Shown here: positions 45,055 through 60,396 of the stretch, piece by piece | Position numbering within the stretch: the first letter of the stretch is position 1 | Layout: each line of letters opens with the position of its first letter | Source: Cristatella mucedo | Taxonomy: Eukaryota; Bryozoa; Phylactolaemata; Cristatellidae | Length of the DNA stretch: 62,000 nucleotides | Direction of reading: 5' to 3' | NCBI GenBank assembly: GCA_009760855.2 | Contig: WPIO01000003.1 | Coordinates: forward strand, 975,001 to 1,037,000 | The notes under the pieces: generated by a model | Told to the model about the DNA's origin: nothing | Databases searched by the model: none | What the model saw: only the letters and a program-made list of their open reading frames with translations | Program-made: the position numbers and the translations under genes

Positions 45055-46170
45055 TGTGTGCATCGCAATATACTGCAGTGTGTCTGAGCTTCACTAAGTC
45101 TACTCAAATCAAATCGTTCGAGTGAATGCAGAGTGCACTCAGAGCAAAGACAACGTTACAGGACGAACGGTGTAGACGACGGTGTATAACGACCTAATCC
45201 CAATGGGCAAACAGTGTGTCATGGTACCATTATATTGCCCGGCATAGGTTGTCCTAATCGGATGGGGGGAACGACCGAAAGGCGTCCGTCGTCTGCCCAT
45301 GCACAGTACGTCCGTCCTCCTTGCGAAGTAAGAACACATTGGTGATATTGGCACAAGCGTCTCCGAGGCCGTGCATCTGATGCGTCCGGAATATCCTTGA
45401 AGGTCGCATTCTGTCTGCTACGGCACGCCATCGCCAGGGAGCGCCACCGCCGCCGCAGCACGAAGGTACTGCGGACGCTGAGGGATTGATGATACTTCTG
45501 ACGTGTGTAACAGGCCAGAGTATACCCCGCCCAGACTATACCCGGGGTTATAGCGGCTGAGGCCACTGTATACCCTCGAGTTAAAACGGTCTAGGCCACT
45601 TTATACCGAGGGAGAATATGCTAGGCCAAACCATGCTTCTCCAGTCCAGAGTGTAACCCGCCTGAAACATGAGACAGAGCAAAGAATTGTACAACTACAA
45701 TTACCTGTTTTGATTAGTGTGGATTATGCAGTGGCAATTTTTCAAGAATAGAGAATCGCAACAAATTTCTTCTAATATCTGAAAAAATGGCTTGCACCGA
45801 TATCTTAAAAAATATATATGAAATTGAAGCTTTCATTTTGATAAATTAAACACATTTTAGAAGCAGTCAAAGCTGTAGTCATGGTCTGCTTCGCGGCTGG
45901 GGCCGGGGCTAAGCTGATGTCCCAGGCCGGCGTCTCCGATTGCTATGCCTGCAGAGTGTGTGCAGGTGAGCCTGACCGCTCGGCCCTGTTGTGAGCCTGG
46001 AATCGCAGAGATGACCTTGGTAATGAAGTATCGCTTCTCTCATCGTGGAGCTAGCGCCAAGGCTAGAGCCTCGAGGCACGCTTCGGCACGCTTGCAGAGA
46101 CGCTCTCCCACAGAAGAAGTAGTCAGAAGTGAAGGCGAGTCAGAAGGGAAGGCAGCGAAATGAGTGACTA
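45055..46170. other. GC-rich island with short repeated motif
   Basis: Two GC-rich blocks (about 45160-45560 and 45880-46160) stand out from the AT-rich surroundings. Between 45510 and 45660 the motif ggccagagtatacccc recurs about six times with variation (gcccagactatacccg, ggccactgtataccct, ggccactttataccga and weaker forms). I recognise no gene family. Confidence 0.5.
45861..45965 (+). CDS. Weak candidate exon in the GC-rich island
   Basis: Between cacattttag and cag|gtgagc the frame reads EAVKAVVMVCFAAGAGAKLM, then SQAGVSDCYACRVCA. Both splice signals are good and the composition is protein-like, with a C-x-x-C-x-x-C pattern. No family is recognised, and an ATG at 45881 could also make this a first exon. 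Confidence 0.2.
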
Positions 46171-46472
46171 AGGGACAAGAGCGATGTAGGGTAGAAACTG
46201 CACCAGTAGCGGTACCATTTCAAGCTAGAGCACCTGCGCGATGCGACTGTTGGAGGAAATTACATACTCCCGGTGGTAATGAGTAAAAAGAATGATCTCC
46301 TACAGTTTGAAATTTAAAGCGGTACAGCCGACGTAGGACAATTAGATGATCTCAGCTCACTAGCAGATGCAAAAGTGAACTAATAGCTCAGATAGGCGAG
46401 ACAGTGTTAAGCCGTTTTGGCATTGAATGTAAGCGTTAGAATTTCTGGTTACGCTTTTTAGCATGTGACCAG

Positions 46473-46534
46473 CCAAATTGTCTAAAAAGGGCATGCCATG
46501 CATGGCACGACCGTCTAGCTTTTTAGACAATTGG
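46473..46534. repeat. Hairpin with ~16-bp arms
   Basis: ccaaattgtctaaaaag and ctttttagacaattgg are reverse complements apart from one extra A. Between them lies gcatgccatgcatggc, itself partly self-complementary. This could be the middle of a small inverted-repeat transposon. Confidence 0.8.
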
Positions 46535-46539
46535 TGCTC

Positions 46540-47540
46540 CCTTGTTCATGGAAAGTTGAAACTGAGGCTACGAAACTGAGGCACTTAACGATGCATCGCA
46601 GTGAAGAGGTTCTGTGGCCCAGCAATCGTATTAATGATTGACACTGAGGTCATAACAGCGAACAGCCAGACGCCGCCCTCATCTACCTGCTCCTTAGACA
46701 AACATATCCTCCTCGCCCGCCCTTCCTCCAGATAACTTATACTCTGAGCCTTCTGCCGTCAAAGAGCGTGAACCTTCATCGTTAACAGTGCCACGAGCGG
46801 CATCGTTACAGGCTAGGGCACCTACTCGACGAGAGTGTGTTAGCGAGTTCCAGAGCCTTCCTTTATCTTACTGAGCAGAATAATCGATCGCCAAAGATCT
46901 TCAAGTTGAAATGTGGAACACTTGCAATTCGAACTAAGCTGCCGAATACGAGCTGAAGCGAAATGTAAATTAGAAAGCAACTTGCGGTTTTGGGGGCAAT
47001 TCCAAACAGCAGAGAGAATCATGCACCAAAAGAGAGACAGGCTTTTGCCCTTACAATCGGAAAGTGAATTATGCGTTTTCATGATTCCTTATTAAATCGA
47101 CATCTGCTCAGAATTACGAAGTTTGCACATGTTTCGCCGTCTGTAACGACACAGATTCACAATGACTAGATGCATTTCTATGCTGGATAGTTCTCTATAG
47201 CGTACACAAAACTAAGGTCTTTCAGTGATCATACAGTAGCCAACATTCCGACTTAAGAAAGAGTTTGTAGAAAAGACGAGGCACGTGAAAGATTGGAGTA
47301 ATGAGTGCCTTAAGATAGGCACGGGGAATGCTGAAATTGTGACGCTAGGGCAGGCCCTCTCACGGATTTCATCAGCAATTACGTTAAGATTCAAGCGTGT
47401 ATCGCTCAAAACTGTTGATTTGACGGCGCATAATTTAGCTTAGAGTGAAATAAGTGGCCTAGGGCCATAACATACCTCCTGGATACAAAGTCAGATGGAC
47501 CGTTTAAACTCCGGGTATACTGGTTTGTGGTTATACGCCT
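46540..47540. other. Unassigned DNA
   Basis: No supported feature. Confidence 0.4.
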
Positions 47541-47549
47541 GCCTGCTGT

Positions 47550-49160
47550 TTTGGCAGCTTCCTGTCGCTTCGTTTCCCTTTGTACATGAACCTTCTTATG
47601 CACGTACAAATGCGTTTCAAGTCTTCGACTTTAGACAGCTCAGCAGCCATGAAAAGTGGCAGGAACCAGAATGCAAGTGCTTTGCCGTAGACATCATCGT
47701 TGACAATTAACATGTAGAATAGCTTAAAAGTCCTGTGATTTCACTTTTAGCCTAAAAACATGAAATGCGCTGACAATTGGCACTTCGTGCAGCCAATTTG
47801 TGGTTGACCTGCCACGAACTGTAGTATATTGCTGCTTCGAGCCGAGCCATTGCCGTAGATTGCCATTATTGCCCGACATTGCACGAGCGAAATTGCTTAC
47901 AATGGCGCGGCTGGCTTCAACTAGTGTGCTTTGTGACATGCATTCAAAACTTGAGAATTGTCGAGCCGATTTCTGGGCATTTTGCATCAGATTGCTGTAG
48001 ATTGAGGTATTGGCCCGGGCCATTGCAGTCGATTGGAGGTTTCTGCCGAATGATCGAGGCACTTGTAGAGAAATTGTGCAATTACAGAATATTAGAAGGT
48101 TAGAGCAACGAGCAATCACTACTAGAGATTAAAGTGTAGGCATTCTGGTCGTTTTGGTGGATAGACGAACTGGCCAAGGCAGTTGCAATCTATTGCAGAT
48201 CACTTCTGCAATATGATGGAGGTAATTAAAAAGGGCAGCAGGAAATCATAATTAGAGCTTCTAGTGTACTCGCTCTGGTCGCTTCGGCGGATTGAGGTGG
48301 ATTTGTGGTATGAGACCGGGCCATTGCAGCATGAGAACGCTTGTGCATAACGGAGCACCATTTTGTTGGTGCACTTTGAACTTAGGGTAGTCTCATATGT
48401 ACTGTCAATTAGAGCTTCGTGGTGGCGATTTTACGATGAATTGCAGTAGAATAGAGTGGATTGCCGAAACTTTTAAGGTCATTTCAAGTGATTGCTGAGC
48501 ATTGCCACTAGGCGAAGATTCAAATTTGCTTATTTTACGTGGGTGTGCAGACAGCATGGCGCCGATTATTATGCAATACAAACTGGAGCTTAGCAAAATC
48601 TAATTCCATTTTATGCGATGGATTCGGTCGATTAAAGTGGATTGTGGTATTGGCCGGGTGACTGAGTCGATTGCCGCGAACTGCACTGAAACGGCCGTGG
48701 AAATGCAAGTGCAATTCTTTAAGTGCAAGTGTTGCAGAGTGTGCTGTCATATGCGATCAAAGAAGGAGCCTTTTGAACAGGATTTCTGTCTTTTCGCTGC
48801 GGAATGCAGTAGATTGATGTGGATTGTACAATAAGGTATTGGTCTCAGCAATTGCATTGCTATTTCAGTGGACTTCGCGAAAACTTGCGAACGGAATTCC
48901 GAGAAATTTTCTGGATACATAGTACATTTAGCGTAGCTCAACATTTCAAACTTTTCGGAGCTGTGTGCAGCTGATTTGTGGTGGATTTGAAGGGAACTTA
49001 AATAGACTGATGTTATTTAGCAGGATTTTTTTGGATATAGGCATTCAGTGTTGAAGCTCATTTGCATTAGTGCGCTTTCTCACCGTGACATGAAGTTTAG
49101 GGGATAGATAGAATCAAACGTTGCTACAATATCAGCCCCAAATTTGAGCTCGACAGCGCT
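47550..49160 (+). mobile_element. Half copy (right arm) of the giant inverted-repeat element
   Basis: Collinear with about 25400-26750: for example gcttaaaagtcctgtgattt at 47720 matches gcttgaaagtcctgtgattt at 25433, and caatatcagcc...gagctcg near 49130-49153 matches the right end near 26722. The match is solid from about 47698 and weaker back to about 47550. Cores near 47838, 48006, 48169, 48306, 48477, 48646 and 48834 are 137-188 bases apart. The terminal hairpin and end sequence are missing because a LINE-A tail starts at about 49161. No left arm is present. Confidence 0.82.
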
Positions 49161-49245
49161 TATACAGCAAATGCAAAGCGCCTAGAAATAGATTAAGTTC
49201 TCTGAGGGTGCTTTATCAAGTGCATTATTATTATTATTATTATTA
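49161..49245 (+). mobile_element. LINE-A 3' tail inserted at the end of the inverted-repeat half copy
   Basis: cagcaaatgcaaagcgccta, then gattaagttctctgagggtg and a clean (ATT)n run at about 49225-49244. 5'-truncated. Confidence 0.85.
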
Positions 49246-49249
49246 TGAA

Positions 49250-49480
49250 ATAGGAAAGGACATGCCATGGGGTGGCGTTTGCATGACATGCCTGCAAAAT
49301 GACATCCGTGATAGCCCACCGATCATCTGCCCCTGCCCTGTTGAAAGTGCCCCGCCTAGTAAGCTCTATAGCATTTGTTGGGTCTTTGTGATTCGATTGC
49401 ATGTACCTGCTTACACTACACCGGCTGCTTCTGGATGGTGCCACCAAACATTTGGTAATGCTTTATATCTAGCATCTGAA
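49250..49480. other. Unassigned DNA, possibly LINE-A 3' UTR
   Basis: It ends in another LINE-A-like terminus at 49485, so part of it may be worn LINE-A sequence. No recognised coding motif. Confidence 0.3.
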
Positions 49481-49484
49481 AAGT

Positions 49485-49535
49485 GCCTAGAGAGTGATTC
49501 AATGTTCTGACGGTGCTATACAAATGTATTTGTAC
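49485..49535 (+). mobile_element. LINE-A/SINE-A type 3' tail
   Basis: aaaagtgcctagagagtgat, then gacggtgctatacaaatgta, resembles the terminus at 17915-17962. Confidence 0.6.
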
Positions 49536-49539
49536 ACTT

Positions 49540-49970
49540 CACGGCTAGCAAGTTTAATAGATCCACTGTTACATTCATTCTGATAACTAGATTCCATTCC
49601 TAAATCTACGGTGTTAGACCGACGCGATCCACGAGACTATGCCCGAGACTCACGCTTGACGATCATAGTGTCTAGATGATCGTGATGTATATGATGGCAG
49701 TTAGTAGCTCGTATACCCACGGAGAAATTATGTGCTGTAGCCATTGCATTGTCCCTCGTAGGCCAATTTTTCGATTCTTCTTTGTTTGCCCCGAATGCTA
49801 TGATGGTAGGAGTACCGGGAGTTCACATTTTACGACAATATTTGGATCGGAGTAGGGCCAGGGGAAAAGGCTGGTAACTACAGCTGTTTATACTCCTATT
49901 CTTGCTGATGTGACTACATCCAAATTGGTCAGTACTTTTGTAACATTCCGCTTTGATTTATAAAACTCAC
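49540..49970. other. Unassigned DNA
   Basis: No supported feature. Confidence 0.4.
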
Positions 49971-49974
49971 TGAT

Positions 49975-50752
49975 TTCTGATCAACTGGTCTGTGCAATCA
50001 GGCGCTCGTAGTTGGCGCAAGGGTCTGCTGCTAGGCTCGTCTAGTCTGTCGTGAGCCCTGCAGTTGCCACACATTAACACCACTTCTTGCCCACCTGCAA
50101 TGGGCCTAAATCAAGCAGCACACAGATTTCAAGGTTCTGTCACTCACTTTAAAATCCCTTCCTTCTTCGGCTTCAGCCTACTTATCAGAGCTACTGCCCC
50201 TCCAGCAAAGACATAGCCCCACCCTTTTCTGGATTAGATTGCTTAGCCACATCTCAAACGAACCTCGGGTATTTTGTAGACCACGCCTGTTGTTCCTACG
50301 CTTCCAAGGCCTAGAACCACTCTCGAATGACGTCACGACATCCCCTGACGACATTAAACAAAAGCTAAAAATTCACCTATTTATCACAGCATTTCGTTGG
50401 TCCATATGCTTTGTCCTTTATATGCTTGTTTGGTCTAGCGGTTGAGGCACTCGCCCCAACAAGGTCTGACTGAGGTCGTGGGCTCGAGCCCCGCGGCATA
50501 CGTGAAGCGCCTGAATAGAGATTAGGTTCTCTTGGGGGGCTATATAAATGAATAATATTTTGTTATGTGTGCTGCTGCAGTGAATTCTACCACTAACCAT
50601 ATTTGCATGCTGACCCTGTTCATGCAACCTCTAACCATTTTATGCTTGTTGACATTGTGCATGCTACCACTAAACCATACGATCATGCTTTCCTTAGAGC
50701 ATATGCAAAGAGCCTAGACTCTCAGCATGCTATCCAAATTATTATTATTACT
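49975..50752 (+). mobile_element. LINE-A 3' third, interrupted by a SINE-A
   Basis: Broken frames end in LEPLSNDVTTSPDDIKQKLK, then IHLF near 50308-50385, the usual end of CR1-like ORF2. A SINE-A follows at 50426. The 3' UTR signature (accactaaccatatttgcat) and a worn terminus ending in (ATT)n run from about 50590 to 50752. Confidence 0.78.
50426..50560 (+). mobile_element. SINE-A, best-preserved copy
   Basis: It starts ttgtttggtctagcggttga (A-box region). It has ggtctgactgaggtcgtggg and a B-box-like ggctcgagcccc. Next is the junction catacgtgaagcgcctgaat, and the LINE-A-like terminus agagattaggttctcttggg closes it, with an A/T-rich end. Sitting between the ORF2 end and the 3' UTR of a LINE-A copy, it is younger than that copy. 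Confidence 0.8.
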
Positions 50753-50754
50753 TT

Positions 50755-51480
50755 AGCAACTTAATAAATAATATCACACTTGCACAGCACTCTCAGAGCT
50801 CAGTCTCTTTCTAGGCACTTCACATTTGCAGCCAAGGAAATATGATCAAATGATTATTGATAACGTGCACAATGACAACTAGCCCAACATAACAAGAACA
50901 ACATCACAGTGTCAACTTATGGTCAGTAGCAGCATGAACGCTGTCAGCATGCATAAGCAGAAAAGTGACGAATCACAAAGATCCCCTAAATGCGACAATA
51001 AGCCTAGTCATTGTGGCTTCGTTTTAAATGTAATCAAGTTAGGGATGTTGGGAATGAGCTCCAGGCTTTTTGAGCCAGCGAATTAAAGGCACAGTCTCCA
51101 AAGTATTCGAGGTTCGTACGAGGTATGGCTAAATGACTTCAGTCACAAAGTAGGTTGTGCAATGCCTAGCACCGTTGGAGAGTAGATCTGATAAGTAGAC
51201 TGTAGCAAAAAATGAACCTAATAGCGAGTGACAGAACCTTGAAATATGTACATTGCTTGATTGGGAGCCAGTGTGGCAAGAAGTACTGTTATGTGTAGCA
51301 ACTGCAATGTTCACTACACAAGCCTGGCTGCAGAGTTTTGTACTAGCTGTAGGCGCCTGTTTGCACAGCTTGGTAGACCAGCAAGCAGTGAGCTACAGAA
51401 GTCGAGACGCGATGTCACAAGTGCATGGACCAATTTCGATGTGGTCATGTCAGCTAGAATCGGAGTATATCAACTTCTAA
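50755..51480 (-). mobile_element. LINE-A 3' fragment
   Basis: Collinear with 40760-41470: terminus (ctctttctaggcacttcaca), 3' UTR, then the C-terminal coding region (aactgcaatgttcactacac, then ttgtactagctgtaggcgcc). Reading frames are broken. It abuts the plus-strand LINE-A, so the two tails meet head to head at about 50752. Confidence 0.82.
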
Positions 51481-51484
51481 TATA

Positions 51485-52544
51485 GTTATCAAAACTCCCC
51501 CTGCTCCGCTCTGTTTGGGACTCAGGGCAAATAAAGCAGAATCAAAAAATTAGCCTTTGAAGGAAAAATGGAATGGCTATAGAAGCAGCCACTATAATCG
51601 CTTCACTGCTATAAGATACACAGAGCGAACAGCCTCCATTTAGCAGCTCAGTCTGGTCAATGGCGGCAGTAGGGCTGCCTCGCCAGACACCACTTCGGGA
51701 TCAGTACAGGAGTCAAAATCCGGGGGTATGTGTGTGGAATAGAAGTGAGGGGATCACTCCCTTCTCCCCTCTTCCTCGTCACAAGAGAGCTGCTTAGCCT
51801 GGTGAAGTCGGTAGCCACAGTGCAGGCATTGGTTTGGGATTAGTCTTGAGTGGGAATCCGGAGGGGGGAGATCACTCTCTCTTCCCGTGTCACATTTTCG
51901 AGACAGGATGCCGAATATTTGAAGGGCAGTGAAGCTGCGCAAGCGCTGCTGGGGATGGTCGTTGTGCCAGATAATAGCTTTGTTGAGTCTCAACAAAGTA
52001 GAGAGCCTTTTCTTTCTGCACAATCTTGGACCTATGTTCCTATAGTGGCTATCCCTGGTCAGCAGCAGCCTCTGCACCCTATGCTGCAACCCTCTGCTGG
52101 CTAGCAGACCGACCTCCTTCATGAAAAATGAAAGGTCTAATATGAATGTCATTGAAATTAAATATCGATCCTTATTTGGTGTACTTACTTCAGCAGTACA
52201 TGCCTCCGTGCACTTTCTTGAGCTTTAGAGGCCCATCTCAGGTAGTCTTTTCACTTTCTTGCATTATTTCCATATTCGCTCAGTCTTTCCACCTGTGTGC
52301 AGTCTTTCCACCTTCGAGCAGTCTTCTCGATCGAGCCACATGGTCGTTCACCTAGCTCTTAACACCACCCCCATTCAATTCCGTGAGATCGCCGAGCTGC
52401 CCGTGAGGCGGCCACTGGAAGACTCTAAAATCCAGCGGCTTGACATCTTCGTAGGCTTCAGTGTCAGTCAGCGGTCTGAGCGAGCAGAGGCAGCTACGCT
52501 TCAACGGCCTCGTTCAACAGCAGCCACAACGCTTCATTGCTTCT

Positions 52545-52597
<53 letters not shown>

Positions 52598-53415
52598 TTC
52601 CATTTGCTCAAAGTGTTTGACTCCGTCCGACTGACCGAAACCCAACCCGGCAGGTAAAGCATGTGTCCGAACAATGCCCGAACACCAATCCGGATGAATT
52701 TTAATTAGTTGGGCAGATAAGGTCTCAAAGCCTCCGATGACTTTGGGATATGTTCTCACGTTGCTATGCCGAAGGCAAAGTGGTGAATGAGCAAACATCC
52801 TTAATGATAGAAATCAAATTTTATACTCGAGATGCTACTGGTGCACTTGCTGCTCTACTTCTGATCAACACTCTACTGCTGAGCAACAAAGCAGTGCCGA
52901 GTTTGGCAGAGGTCTTCGGTTCATCACTTCATACTCAGCCAAGCAGAGCAGGCCACACAGAAGAAAGGTATTATATTAAGGCACTTCTGGATATTTGTAC
53001 TGGTAACTCACACGTATTGCAAAGCTATTACTGCTAGTCCTGGTACTTTTGATGCGGGTGGACTATGGACCATTCTAGCTCCCAACAGGCAACTGTAACA
53101 CCTGTGCAAAATAGCGACTAGTGGAGTTGCGGGTCCAGCCACGAGTAACTCAGCCAGGCTATTAGTCAGTCAACAGTAAGTACACTAGTGTCAACTAGCT
53201 CATATTAAACGCGATGCAGCCAGCCAAGTTGCTCTCTGCATGATGCCAATCACAGCAAAGCAAATATCTTACCCAGTCGCCACCAGAAATAGCAGTAAAT
53301 CAGGGCTTGCCCTCCAGCTCAGCAATCCGAGTCTCGAGCTCGGCAGTGATTGGTTGTAGAGGAAACACTGCTCATAGGGAGCTACACAGTTCAGCCATTG
53401 ATTTCCTTGTATATG
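51485..53415. other. GC-richer unassigned DNA, (TC)n tract
   Basis: A (TC)n run lies at about 52546-52594. Minus-strand frames such as 52152-51754 show only a CLHCGYRL pattern. Near 53336-53290 the minus strand has a coiled-coil-like ITAELETRIAELEGKP preceded by MAELCSSL. This may be part of the unclassified element described at 58.4-61.8 kb; I cannot prove it. Confidence 0.35.
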
Positions 53416-53423
53416 TACAGTGT

Positions 53424-53490
53424 GCCTAAAGAGATGTTTATTTCTCTGAAGATGCTATTTAATTAAATGGCTTATTTTTGTTATTACTTC
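53424..53490 (+). mobile_element. LINE-A-like 3' tail, worn
   Basis: gtgcctaaagagatgtttat, then ttctctgaagatgctattta, resembles the LINE-A terminus, with an A/T-rich end. Confidence 0.55.
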
Positions 53491-53494
53491 GAAC

Positions 53495-54090
53495 ACTTTT
53501 TGGATGGAACTGCCAGAGAGATGCTGGTGGACGATCCTAGAAAATTGGCCAGCTGTGCTTAAGGCATAGCGATCCAAGAAAATTGGCCAGCTTTGCTAAA
53601 TGAGTAGACTGAAGCTAAATTCGGGACCCTAGATATTGGCTCAAATAGAACGCAATAGGCTCAAGGGCATGCGATTCTTGATGACACAGCAGGGCATATT
53701 CACTGCTCTTGCTTCTTCACAGGAATTTGGAAAGAACAGAGGGGATTTTTTGTTGCCAAGTCCTTAATCTTCTGGGCACTTTTGGCTGTTCCTGCTGCTT
53801 CTGACAGTCACTAGCTCATCTGGAAGGCCGTACTACTCAACGCAGTTGACTAATCAAGAGGCAATAACATGCATTCGGGCTACGTTTAACAATGGCATCG
53901 TCGGCGAAGCTAGTGCATACCGCTACGGCTCTTCCCTTTCAAACTCGTAACAAATTGCATTCATGCATTTTTGTGCACACATCCTGCTATTCTAAAGAGC
54001 CGGGTGCGTTTGTCAGTACAGATGAGGCAGACAGTCACTGCCTCGCTGTCTGTCAATTATATGTCCCTCTCTTTCTTACTAAGCATGTTT
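53495..54090. other. Unassigned DNA
   Basis: A phrase of about 25 bases, gatcc(t/a)agaaaattggccagct, recurs at about 53535 and 53570. Otherwise nothing is recognised. Confidence 0.4.
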
Positions 54091-54092
54091 TC

Positions 54093-58400
<4,308 letters not shown>

Positions 58401-58404
58401 TGTG

Positions 58405-59430
58405 TCTATTCAACTTAATCATTATTCAACCTATTCGACTTTAAAATTTGAAAAAATGACGCAACGAATCTCTCATTTTGCTCAGCAGCCGTGAATCCGT
58501 GAATCGTCTGCCGAAATCCTTTCAGGGCTCAAACTGCATCGAGTTCATATTGAGCATTGTCAACTCCTTGTTTGCCTATTATGATTGATTTACCTGTCAA
58601 GTGCAGCAGCTGCATGTGTGTGTCGTGCTGGGTTTCAGCTTGTGTTAATCGATCAAGCTCTTCAGTAGCTGGCAGTGCACCGGCCTCGAGCCTGCTTTTC
58701 CGATTGATTGATGGCACTGCGGCCAGTTCAAATTTACGTTCCAAGCTAACTTAGCCACTAAATTGAAACTCCTTCTCCGGTAAGAATCTCTGGCAGAGCG
58801 AGTATCCGATGGTTCATTTCTTGTTGCTCACTCTGCTACATCGGTCCAATATGGGGCTCATAGTCCGGTCACAAGTTACATTGATCAAGCACTGCTGCCT
58901 GTGCCTCCTTCTGCTACATGCTGATGTAACAGCTAGTTACTTAATAATTCTACGGATCGAGTAGCTGCCAGTCTGTATAGACGGCTCGCTACCAGCCTTC
59001 TTACTCCACTTGGCCGATGGTCAGGCCAGGTTCATCGTCATTGGCATGCTCAATTAGTGGCTTCATCCAAACTTCTCGCATAGGTCGACTAGCTGGCAGT
59101 TGGTATACATGACGACTCGGTACTTGTGTTTGGTCTGCATCTTATCACTTCAGCGGCTTCTGGCGGCGTTCATGAAAAGGTTCGTAACCTGCCCATGAGT
59201 CACATGGCGCCACGGCCATGCGGTCAGGCTGACCACATCGGCTAGCCAGGAAAACTGCTGCTCGGGCAGCTACTACTGCTGCTTGTGCTCCTCCGGCATT
59301 TCCAGCTTGATAGTCGTGTGGCTGCACGCAAATCAAGTTTTTTCACGGCTCAACAGTAAGCTACTCCGGAGGCTGGTGCATCCGGTACATTGGAGGCTGG
59401 TGCATCCGGTACATTGGAGGCTGGCACACT
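58405..59430 (-). other. Unclassified element, part 2 (minus strand)
   Basis: The minus frame reads SRLEAGALPATEELDRLTQ, then LLHLTGKSIIIGKQGVDNA and QYELDAV. After one stop it resumes ALKGFRQTIHGFTAAEQNER. The stretch 58555-58690 is a diverged direct repeat of 61410-61540. At 59368-59424 a 24-base unit is repeated 2.4 times (PASNVPDA on minus), echoing APASNVLD at 60540. It may be a gag-like or structural frame of a retroelement; no reverse transcriptase, LTR or transposase was recognised. Confidence 0.35.
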
Positions 59431-59449
59431 GACACTTTTGTTTTCAGCT

Positions 59450-60396
59450 TCGGTCGTAGCTCATGGGCTCCAAGGCCTTCAAAAGAAAGTCAAATCGATG
59501 GTCATCATCATTATAATCTACGCGGTGCTGTGACAAAAAAGATCGTTCGGGCGGAGAGCTAATAAAGCCATTACCACGTGCTCGAAATTTAGGTGTCGTT
59601 TTTGACAAATGCCTCAATTTCAAAAGCTTCATTCAGAAGTCTGATCCTACGGCTAGCCATCACATCCGATCCCTATCTAAGATTAGGAGCTGTCTCCCAC
59701 AGTGGCTTGTAAAAAAATTAACTAACTCTTTAGTTCTGTCTCGGCTTGATATTGTAATTCCCTTTTGGCTGGGCTGCCAAATAAAGCTATTAGGCTACTG
59801 CAGCTGACTATGAACATGGCTGCAAGGCTGGTCTTCAAGTCCCAGCGGTTTGAGCACGTGTCTCCATTGCTGAAAGAGCTAGGATGGTTACCGGTTGAGC
59901 AACGGATACAGAGGAAAGTTCTTACGCTCACCCACAAGGCCCGCCACGGCTCGGCTCTTTCGTACCTAGCTGAACTGCTGCATCAGTTTCAGCCTGTTCG
60001 TACCCTCAGGTCTTGTATGGAAAATAAATTAGCTGTCCCATTCCTCCGCTTAAAGACCATTGGCGATAGAAGCTTGAGCTCTGCAGGTCCTAGACTGTGG
60101 AGCTTGCTTCCACAATTTTTACGCAACGACAACTACTCTCCTGCTGCCGGCTATGGCACATCATTTTCAGCGGTCCTGAGCTGCTACTTCTATGCTACTC
60201 ACGACGTCAACTGCTCTCCTAACTCTGCTATGCTTCCCACTTTTTCTTTGTTGCGTGATACGAAGTCTGTTAGCTACCGAATTCGTCCCGAAAGCCGCTT
60301 ATGCTGTGAGTGGGCTATACAAAACTCTCCTGCGTAACACCCACATGGTCTTTATGACTTAGTGGAGTTACAGACGGAGATAAATTACATTACATT
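59450..60396 (+). mobile_element. LINE-B, best-preserved copy: RT C-terminus, 3' UTR, tail
   Basis: The frame ARNLGVVFDKCLNFKSFIQK, then SLVLSRLDI, leads after a one-frame shift near 59757 into a 190-codon open stretch to 60337. That stretch has LAGLPNKAIRLLQLTMNM, HVSPLLKELGWLPVEQRIQR and KVLTLTHKARHGSALSYLAE, then LRLKTIGDRSLSSAGPRLW. These are the C-terminal blocks of CR1-like ORF2. The 3' UTR ends with a TTACA-type tail near 60396. The 5' end is truncated at roughly 59450, so the YADD-bearing catalytic core is absent. It interrupts the minus-strand unclassified element. Confidence 0.88.

Noticed and set aside
50426-50500. A tRNA gene on the plus strand
   Set aside because: It is the head of SINE-A, joined to a LINE-type tail and repeated elsewhere in the window.
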